A stretch of DNA of 64,000 nt, taken from assembly GCF_050948175.1 (NCBI RefSeq), contig NC_135202.1, positions 10,788,001 to 10,852,000 of the forward strand, written 5' to 3'. Positions within the stretch are counted from its first letter, which is position 1; every line of letters begins with the position of its first letter. A program made the position numbers and the translations under genes. Below are positions 45,564-56,200 of the stretch, one piece after another. Origin of the DNA: Xylocopa sonorina. Lineage: Eukaryota > Arthropoda > Insecta > Hymenoptera > Apidae. The notes below the pieces were generated by a model that saw only the letters and a program-made list of their open reading frames with translations, had not been told where the DNA came from and did not search any database.

Positions 45564-46778
45564 ATACATGTATAACGATATCCCTTCCCTCGAAATGCCT
45601 CGTGTAAACCTTAGCGTTTCGCCCTTAAAATCCATTTCTCGTGCGTGCGTTTCCGCCCCAGTTACACCGGAGCGGTGCGTTCTTCGTCGACCGCGACAAA
45701 TCCATCCAGACCACTTTTCGTCCGAGTTATCGGGCCCACTCACCCCTTCCCTCCCCCCCTACCCTCCACGAGAAAGTACAACGTAAATTCCTTATTATAT
45801 TAAACGGTTCAATTGGCTAACAAACATCGAGCATACCTCCCTTCTTATCGACGAAGCCCGCCCCATCGTCGTCCCTAAAAAAAAACCAGCAGCGTCTCGC
45901 GTGCCTGCCTCGCCCTCATCTAAACTGCGTACCCGTTCGAGAGGGTTGGTGGACGCGTTTCTACCGAACGCCAGCCTCGAAATAACCGAGATTAGAGAAA
46001 TATTGTCGCCTTATGAAAAAACGTCACCTATACGCGCGCCAACAAAAGTCTTGGCTCGTTCTCGTTTCGCATACGTCCGTAATGACCAAAAATATATGTA
46101 TATATATAATATATCATTCCTTATATAATTATGTTGCTCCTTACGAGTTAAGTAATGTTAGTAGTAGGTAATAAGTTTTGCATTTAGGTAGTTTCACATC
46201 GATCAGAGGAAAAGATACGTTGTCGCAATCATCGTCAACCGACGGTTTCTCGTTTCCTGTTTCGTCTCCTTTTTTCCCGTGCGTGTTCGCGTACACCTCC
46301 CCCGCGCGTCCTCGAAAAACGGTTTTCCGTAGCGGCGAACAGAATCGGAGGGCAAAAAAAAAAGAGTTTCCGAGAACGAAAAAAAAAACACTGTCACCGA
46401 GGAAGTCTGGTGTTCCCGCGCGCGTCTTCTTGCCTCGCGTCGGTCGGCCGGGCAACCGTGGCGGAATTTCGTAATCGCGCGCTCCTTTTAAAAGACCCAA
46501 CGCCTGGGCAGGTTCCTCCTTCGGACTGTTCTCCCCGTCCCGTTATTCCCGCCGATACCACGCCGTGCGCCCCGAAACACGCACCCTCGCGATGGTATCC
46601 GACGGTGCCACCGTCGGAGGTGTCCGTCACTCATATCCTATATACGTGTGAAAGTGTGTCACCGAGCGAATTTTCTACGTATCTATGCTGCGTGTCACTG
46701 TATCATGGGGCAAATATGTGAGAGAGTGTTGTGTGTCGTGTATGCATTTCGTAACGATAAAACGTTCCGTCGTGTCTC

Positions 46779-46800
46779 GTGTGTGTGTGTGTGTGTGTGT
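46779..46800. repeat. GT microsatellite
   Basis: Eleven GT units within a wider GTGT/ACGT-rich patch. Confidence 0.9.
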
Positions 46801-47726
46801 ATCTACTACGATGTATCCATACATATACATACAGATGATATCCGCGTGTTACTCGCGTTCTCCCTTACGGATCGAGAATATCCGCCGTGGTCGAAAAGTT
46901 GTCGGTTCCGGTTGCGACCAACCGTCAGCTGGACGGGGGTATCGCGCGCCGGATACGCGTAACCGATGGAATCGCAGTGGGTTCACGGGTGGTTGAGTAG
47001 CGTCGTTGTTACGCACTTTATTTTCGTTACTCGCCTTCCTTTCCTTTTCTCTCCTCGTTCGTTTCCTGTATCCCGAGCTAGCCTCGCGACGTTCGAGGGG
47101 CTTCCGGATGGTGAGGGCAGGGTCAGGCTGCCGGGGCCGCCCGTACGTTTCGCGTGCCCACGTTTCACGGTTTTCACGGAAACGTCGTCCCTCGTCCATC
47201 TACAATACGGACGCTACGCGACGGGAGGAGGCGGCCGGCTTTCACGCCCCCCTTCTCTCCTCGAGGAAATGGTCGCGCTCGCTTTCATAGCCGACGCGCG
47301 ACGTGTTCGTGCCCGATTTCCTGTTCTTTGTCGGTCGTGCTGACGGCCGAGAGCTCTCGATCGCGGGTGAGACAACGCACTCCGTATCCGTGTTCGCGCA
47401 TGTATATATTTCTACGTCCAAGCGTGTACGCGTGTGAGAGAGCCGATTATCAAACGGTACCTATCACCCGCCGGTGGTGTTCCAGCCGTCTCGCGGCGTT
47501 TTCGCCGAGCGCGAACCCAAGGAGAGAGGGTGCGGTGGTACCAAGACGACCCCTAACCGTGGCTACGCAGCGATCGCAGGTGATCGTGAAAGATACCGCG
47601 GAGCACCGGGCGGGAATGAGCTTCCACCGTGCCGTCTACACGCTCCGTTCTCGCATTCTCACTAATATTATACTCTCGTGTTACTTTCTACATGTTTACC
47701 GATCAACGATACCGACTTTTTCGTTC

Positions 47727-47896
47727 CTACTGCTCAACGGAGTCCTCCATACCGATGCTCATGGGCCCGCGTTGCTCCGTCGACTGTTGGCTGGTGTTCG
47801 TCTGCTCGCCGGACCTGTTGTTCCCGGTATTGTAGCCACGTTGCAATTGCACAACCAGTCCGCTCACTGCACCGTACTCCTTCTGTTGCTGCTGTG

Positions 47897-47927
<31 letters not shown>

Positions 47928-50900
47928 TTGTTGTTGCTGTTGAGTCTTCTGGCTCGAATGGTCTACTATAAGCTTACTATCACAGGCACTTTTTTTCTCA
48001 GTTGATACGGCGTAGAGATTGTGTAAGTCCGGGTAGTGATTCAACTGTTGCTGCTGCTGCTGTTGTTGCTGCTGTTGCTGCGCCGGCTGTTGAACGGTCA
48101 GAGTCTTTCGGTCGCGATCCTCCTGGCCGCCGTTGTGAACCTCGCGCTCCCTGCTGCTACGGTCGATCCTCGAGTCCCGCGTGCTGTCCTCGTCTCTGCT
48201 TCCGGCCCGCGAGACCGAGAGCGGCGTGGGAGGCGACGTCAGACGATCGCTGCCGTCGTCGTTGCGACCGCGATCCGACGGCGACGGGCTGAGGTCGACG
48301 GTTGGCACCCGTTCAGGCCTCTCCGGGATCGGTCTACCGCTAGCCGACGGTCCCCTGTAGCTCTCGTCCTCGCTGCTGTCCTGCGCCAGCCTCGGCACCG
48401 GGGTCCGCCTCGAGTTTCTGCACAGCTGATCGATCAACGCCTTGCTCCTCATCGACTCGGTGATCTGCTGCTGCGAGCCGCTCGACTGTTGCTGGTTCCT
48501 CGCCTCGGTCATCGCCCTCTGGTCCCTTGGAATGCCCGTCTCGAGGCTCGACCTGATCAAATTGTCGAGGAAGCTGCCGTTCGCCCCGGGGCCGTCGTAC
48601 AGGCTCTCCTCGCGCGGGCCCTTGCTCATCGGGGTGCCGCGAGAGTTCGAGGTGCCAGGTGACTCCGACGTGGCGGAGGCCGCGCTGCTACCGTCACGGT
48701 CCCGTTGCTGGTGTTGCTGTTGTTGCTGCTGCACCATCGCCGCGTTCCTCTGCTGTTCCTGCAGCCCGCGGATCCTGCTGGTCGCGAAGTACTGCTCTGG
48801 CAGGATCGTCGGCACGTTGGGCGCGCCCGCCATGAACGGCGACGGCATGAACGGCGGCGGGCTCCAAAAGTTGAACGGCGTGAACGGTATGTGGGGCATA
48901 CCCTCGATGAACGGCGGCATCTTGATCCCGTTCGGGCCTGGTATGCCTCCCGGTGGTGTGAACGGCTTCTGCGGTTTTAGCTGCGGCTTCTTGTCCGCGG
49001 TGCCGGGTCGTATGTTCGCGGCGGCGGCCGCTGCGGCCGCTGCCGCTGCCGCGGTGTCCTTCGTCTTGTCGTCCGACTGCTTCTGGTCCCTGGAAAGAAA
49101 CGGACGAACAGATTGCGTGCGTGCGTGCGTGCGTGCGTACGTCGTCGACGCAGGTGACAGATGTAGCGACGGTCGTACAACCAGAGATAGAGATAGGGAG
49201 AGAGAGAGAGAGAAAGAGATGATGATTACCTCTTCCTCGGCCTCATCAGGTGCCGTTCCTTAACTTTGTACTCGAGGGTGGAGTGCGGCACTCCGTAATA
49301 GCTGCCAGCGCGGTGCACGCTCATCTCGCCCCGTTGGACCGCCCGCACGGCCTCCACCAGGCTGTCCCTGTCGTAGTTCCTGTACTTGCCGCGTTTCGGC
49401 CTGGTACCCTTGCCGCCAGTGGCTGGTTTCTGTTTGTTCGCGTCCTGCGCCTGTGGTTTCGCCTGCGACTGGGCCTGTTGCTGCGCGGTCGGCTGTGGCG
49501 GCGTGTACCTGCCCCTTTTGAACGGGCTCGGGTCCGCCATCATCGTTTGCTGAGGCTGGACGACGCCCGCCGGTTGGCAGCCGGGCATACCTGGCGTCGC
49601 GACCGTCTGGCCCTCTTGGAACTTGACGCTGATGCTCTTCGCGATCACGTCCCTGAAGTTGACGGCCACCGCCTTGCCGACCAGCGAGTTCGTCGGGCTG
49701 CTGGTACCGGAGAACGCCGGGCTGGCGCGTTCCAAGAGGCCAGGGCTCGAAGCCGCGGCGGCCGCGAACCCTTGGGCGAACGCGGCCGTGGTCGGGTCGC
49801 CGTTCTTGCTGCTCGAGCAGCCGGGTGTGCTCGCGGGCTTGTAGGACGGAATCTTGAGGATCGCTCTGCCTTGGGCGCTGTCGCTCGCCTCCTCCTCGAT
49901 GTTCGGATTGAAGTCGTCGTTGGTCATCGGGCCCCGTTGCTGTTGCTGTTGCGTCTGCGACTGCGACTGGGGGTGGGTCGGGTGCGTTTGATGGTGATGA
50001 AGCTGCTGATGCGGTGGCTGCGACTGGTCCCCGTTCACGCTCTTGTTTAGCCTCTTGTCTTCGCTCATCAGCCTTCTCATCACCTCTGGAATGCGATAGT
50101 CTTGCGTCTCCATACCTGAAACGATCGAGCGAGGGGAGATGTATACGGATAGTTTACAGCCTGTCGCTGCGTCCCAGCGTCGTCGCGTCGAAGGAAACGG
50201 AATCTCGTCACGGTTCTTCGCGCCTGCGAGCATTTGTCTCGATCGCGGATTAGCCTGACGGAGAACCGTTCGAGCCACTTAAACCAAGTTCCGATCGGAA
50301 GGTGGAAAAGGTGTCGCCGACCCGCGTCGACCAGGGCCTGGCTTCTATCGATTTCCGAAGACCCACCGGCTTGTAATACACTTTTCGACTTTCGTCTCGA
50401 ACCCGCGTCGCCGCGTACCGGTCTATCGGAAGTAACCTAAATCCCGTAACGCGCGGACGTCTCACCTGTCCTCTCCTCTCCTGATCGGCTCCGCTCCGTA
50501 CCGTTCGCTCGAGGGTTGCGCGCGATGCTTATTGCTCACCTTTAAACGGCGCAGCTGCCGCAAGCATCTTCTGTATGTACGGACCGATGTTCGCGTGTTC
50601 AAGCCCTGGCCACTCGGCGCCCGTCTCGTTCCCCCGTTGCAGCAACGTTCTCAGGGAATCTCGGCCGCTTCCTTCGAGGGCTGAGAACCTGACGAGATCT
50701 TCCAAAGACAACAGAGGCTTCAACAGTGCCTTCTCGACTTCTTTCTCCTCTTCCGCTCCGGACAGTTCTTTTTCGTCCACCTGTTAAGAACATTTCTTTC
50801 TAGCGTTTTCCGCACAGCCTACTCCGTGGCGAAAATTCTTGAGTACTTTCATTGACGTTATTATTATTATTATTATTGTTATTATTATTTTTCTTTTTTT

Positions 50901-52933
50901 ATTACAGCAATGCCCTCTCGAGGAAAATCACGTCTTACATGTTCATGGTTGTCGATCGTAAATTACTCGAATGGGTAGTTGGTTCAACGACTAGCAGAGG
51001 TTTCGTTATACAGAGATTTCATCGAGAGGCGTTCTCATCTGTGTTTGTATGCGCGTGTCTGTGTTGTAACAGTGTCGGTTGTCCATGTAAATAGCGGTAA
51101 GTATATTACTCTTCTTCGGTCGAATGCAGAATGACCAAGCGTCATGCAGGAGTTTTGCCAGAAAGTATCGTTCGCAAGAAGCTTTACGATATACCAAACG
51201 AAAACAAAAAAAAAAAAAAAAATGAAAAGAAAGGACAAGAGAGAGAAAAAACAAAATACAAACAAAGAACACGATCTCATCGCCCAAAATGTTGTATCCG
51301 CGGTGAGAATCTCCGCGGCTCTCGACGATCCTGAGTCGCGCGTAAAAAAAGAAAGAGAAAGGCAAAGGTCGAAAATTGAGAACCAGCTCGGGAACAACGT
51401 CTCGCCCGCCGCCGAGCGACAAAGAGCCTACACATTGACACTTACCTCGCGGACATTACTCAAACAACATGCATTCGAACCAACACAAAAAATTCTACCG
51501 GAACTAAACTACCTGCGCTTCACCTAATGACACCAGGCAGACAGAACGCGTCGTCAAAAGGAAATCAAATGATATCGATCGAAGATCGATCCGCCCGCGA
51601 ATCGGCGTGGTCCCGGGTGGTCGATCCTCGTCGTCGATCGCGTCGATTTCCGATACGATCCTCCCGGGGTGAAGCTACGCGCCGATTGCGAGCGAGCATG
51701 CGGCGTCGCCATTGCAAAACGCATCGTCCGTTTTGAGAACAGCCATACGTTCGTCCTGAACGTTCCCTCGCCTCGAGGATCCAGCAACTACGATCGGTGC
51801 CGAGAGAAAAAGCACGAGATCCGTCTCTGTACAAAACGCATACACCGAGGATGCACAGTGTCGAGGTCGGAAAATAAAGAAAGCGTACGTACGTATATAC
51901 ACACATATATATATATTTTTATATGTATATATACGTCGGGTGGGAACGAATTCGGGGGCCCTAGAAGCCCGTCGCGAGCTCTCGCTCGCGTCCAAGAAGA
52001 AGACGTTCGAAACGATCGTCCCGCAAAACTTACCTCGAGTCTTGCAACCTCGCCAAGACCAAGCGGCCGTGTGTTAAACTACAAATAGTGAGATAAAAAA
52101 GTTAAACAGCCCATGCAAAAAAAAAACATTCGACAACTACTTTGAGCATCACGGCAACCGACAATGAGCCGCGTGAACCGACGACGCGGGCACGCTACCG
52201 AGCTGTCGTCCATCGTCGTTTCCTTTTCACGGTTTCGGGTGAGACGAGGACGCGGATGGACGCGGATCGGTTCACGCGAGTTCTACGATCGCCGTGGCAG
52301 AGGTATGTTTTGGGGAAGCTCCATTCGTTCTTCCTAACCAAAACCACACTTGGATACAAATGGGCGGTCTTTGAATCGCGAATCGAGTCGCGTACGAAAG
52401 AAAGATCGAACTCTTTCGAGTGTGCACTCGTCGGCCGGCTTTCCGTCATGATTTCCCCACACCGCCGCCGCCTCCTCGCCCACCCCCCTATCCTCGCGTC
52501 GTATTTTCCCCGCTTGTCCTTGGATGCGTCATCTCTTTTTTTTCTCTCTCTCCTCAAGATAAATCGCGTCCAAAGGCACAGTGCCTGTATCGAGCGCAAT
52601 CTCGCCTCGTAACGTCCGATAAATTATGATTAATGACGGTGGAACGTGCATCGAACCTGAGAGGAACTGTACGCGTGCCGTCTTAATGAAACGCAAACGC
52701 GTCCGTCCGCGAGGTGAACGAAAAATAGTCCGAGACCGACGGAAACGAACGAAAGGATTCCTTCTACCGTCACTGACACACGATTATCGGACATTTTGGT
52801 GGTAAGTGATAAGAAAAAAAAAAGAAAAAAAAAAGACAAAAACGACCGAGAACCGAGATGATGAACGAAACTGGTTGCCACCGATGCCAGAAGAAGCGTG
52901 CCCTCGAAACGATCTCTACGCTTGTCCTAGCGT

Positions 52934-52965
<32 letters not shown>

Positions 52966-53199
52966 ACTGGAGACCACCCCTACACAGTGTCCACAGTCTC
53001 GCAGGTGTCGTATTTCTACCCTCGAACTATTCTCGATCCTCGTCTATTGCCAATTCTCAATTCTCGATTCTGTCCGAAACGTGGATAGATGGTTGCCTTC
53101 CCCTCGATTCCGTAATTACACTCTTCTCTATTCTCTTCTCACAACCTTAATGCCTTTCTCTCTCTCTCTCTTTCTCTCCATTTCACATCTTCTCTCTCA

Positions 53200-53236
<37 letters not shown>

Positions 53237-56200
53237 TTTCTCCCTCTCTCTCTCTCTCTCTCTCTCCGTCTTTCTCTCGATATCCGATTGTTCATTTTTT
53301 CTCTTGTTCTGTCCCCAAAACCTACCTCATCCACCTGCGGGGGCGAAGTGGTCGCGGAGGCGTTTTGGGTCGTATTTGGTGGTGTTGTAGTTGTAGTAGT
53401 AGTAGTGGTGGTGGTGGTGGTGGTGGTAATGGTGATGGTGGTCGTGGCTGGGGCGCCGGGCTCGTGAGGGTGTGAGTGGGTGCTAGTCAGGGACGCGTCC
53501 CTTTCGCGCTCCATCGCAAGCTTGTAGACCTTGTTGCGGAGTGTGCTGCGCGGTATCCCGTAGATCACGGCCGCCCTTCGCGTGCCCAGCTTCCCACTCT
53601 GGATGTCCCTGAGCGCGGCCTGCAGCTCCTCCTCGGTGTAGGCCCTCCGGCCGCCCCCTGCGCCCACCACGGGGACACCACCGACGCCCGCCGCAGCCGC
53701 TGCCGCCGCCGCCACGGCCGACACCGGACCGGTCATACGCGGTTTCGCGCGGTAACAAGAACTAGAACATTCCATTCGACATCTCTCTCCTTTACTCCGC
53801 CAACAATTCGTTTCTCCTCCGAAAGAGGGTCAACGCACTGCCCAGCAGCATCGATGCGAAAAGAAAAAAGGGTCGAGGAAGTGGGCCACGCGATGATTCG
53901 CGTTTGAATTCGAAGTAGAGGATATTGAGAGACGTAACTTCCTCTTTTCCAGCTTCTCTCGAAGGAGATGGTCCACGTGCCGGTTCGTTACGCGATACTC
54001 GCGGTGGCCCACCACCTGGATCATCCCTTTTAACGCGTCTCCGATGCACCGACCGACCGCTCCGCGGAGATGCATTCGAATGGGTCCGATAATTGCGCGA
54101 CCACCGGCGCGGCATCGATATCCGCGCGCAAACGCGTGATCGTAACGAAGTCAGGGTATCGGTCAGAGGGTAGGTAGTTTTCGTACCGCAAGCTCACGTG
54201 TTACAGGCGGTTCATCGGTCAACTTGTGCGGACGGTGGTGCAGAGCGGCCACGTGGCCGGCGCGGTGCGCGCACGTGTTTCGCACGGGAACCGAATCGAT
54301 CCGACGGTGTCGTCTCGTTAACACTTTGATCTCCGACCTGGCGGGTTGCATTAGAATGAATTCGAGCCGCGAAATTAGACAAGCCAACGCATCGAGAGCG
54401 CTCGTCGTCGAGCGTTGCGTAACGCGAACGTTTCCGATGCGCGCGACCGTTTCCTGCCGCGGTGACCAACCGCGTTCATCGATACGCGTGTACGCTCTGG
54501 ATGCCTCTTTCTTTCGTTATCGTCCCGTCGAATTAAAGAGTATCGCGTCGCCGGGGTTCGTAGAACCTGGTGATGCAACAACCGACAGATAGCAATCAAA
54601 ACCGGCGCGAATTCGTCCCGCTGTTCGACGATAAGATTAATCGCGAGAGTTCCACGTAAAAAAGTACACCGTCCGCGTCCTCGCGAATCGCGTGGCCCCC
54701 CCACGAAGAGTTCGTCGACCTGCTCCTCCGTTAGACCCCGGCGTAGCTGATAAAAACTGCATTTCGACCGGGTCCCCCGCCTCCTCCTAAACTTTACAAC
54801 GTCTGCTTATCGCCGCGAGCCGGCGCTCTTTGTCCCTCGCTCGCATACGTCGTTACCTGTTCGCCGATTTTACGCGCGTACGTTAATTGGCTCGTTGGCG
54901 TTCGATGAATCGCGAGCGAACGATTGACGCGAGGATTGATGGAATCGACTGGTGTTTTCCCGCTCGAATTCAGGCGAATAACCCTCCCGCTGTCCCCGAC
55001 GTTCCCCCGCGCGCGCGCGCCGCGTTGTCAACGCGGCAGGCGATTTCCGTTCGGACGATCGTTCGAGCTTCTAAATTCGATTTCCACTCGCCGGCGGGCT
55101 TTCGACTGGCTTACGACTGGGCCTATCTTATCGTTAATTACGAGCGCGGCGCGCATGCGCCGCCGCGATCACGGTTTTTCTTCTCCGTCGTCCCTCCGCC
55201 GCCGCCCGGCCCGTTTCGATCTTTACTCGCGCGGTGCACGACACGCGCGCGAGGTACCAACGTCGTGCATTCGATGTGTCAGGAGGTGGCTGATTACGGT
55301 CGACTAATAATAGACGACGATAAAAATTTGACGCGCAAAATGTTCTCCGCCGGGGAAAACAGCGAAAACACGAGGGCAACGTACGGGACACGATCCGCGA
55401 CTTTTACTCTCCGCCCGTTCTTCGTCAACCGCGCCTCCGCCTCGCGCCCCGTCCCCCCTCGTCGATCGACGTGCCGTTTATTTTTCGCGGTTCGCTCACT
55501 TAGGGAGAACCCTCTCTCTATATCTGCGGCCGCGAATTTACGACGCTCCCTGTTTCGTCGCGCGGAACGATGAACTCTCCCCCGATTGGCGAACGACGAT
55601 CCGCGCTTTAATTAATCCCCGAGGTAATCGGTCGTCGACTTTGATTCGCGACCGCGCACACGCGCGCGCGAACGCGCCTCTAACCGTCCTCGACGATTTC
55701 ACTTCCGCGGTTCGTCTCGCGATCGACTTTCACGGCCGATTTTATTCGTGGCCACCGTTGGCGATGCCTCGCTCGAGCGAATTTTCGAGCCACCCTGACG
55801 GAACGAGCGCGATGCTGAACTCGATTAGCCTCTGGCTTCGTACGAAACGATGCGCGCGAAACGGAGAACGGTCGCGCGCGGGTTAACGCGATTAAATTCG
55901 ACCGAACAGGCGAATTCTATCGGAGGCGTGTGCGCGCCGCGGTCGTTTTCAGACAAGTCGACGGGAAATGTAACCGCGGAGGAAATTTTCGTAACGAGTG
56001 CGCTCGCGAACAATGAGACGCTCGGCGGTAAAAATTTCCGAATAAGCAAACAACGAGCGGGGGAAACTTTTTAATTACCGGCTCGTACGACGCGGTGCTC
56101 CGCTGCCTCGAACCGCGGCGCCGCGAGTTCTATTTAACGACCCAACTTCCCTTCGCATAAAACTGTCCAAGACACGCTCGATGATTGGCTGAACGATGCA

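Larger units (their letters stand above)
40740..47726. other. Gene-free tract, right part up to the E93 stop codon
   Basis: No supported gene. The last few kb should contain the 3' UTR of E93, which is transcribed leftward from 47727. I could not place its polyadenylation site. Three long C-runs, a GTA/GTC triplet tract and a GT tract are listed separately. Confidence 0.5.

Noticed and set aside
47154..50050. Long plus-strand open frames (up to 283 codons) opposite the last E93 exons
   Set aside because: They are antisense shadows of GC-rich, CAG-rich coding sequence. The minus-strand frames carry the known RHF2 and poly-Gln regions and the splice signals; the plus frames are Arg/Leu/Ala-rich with no family motif.
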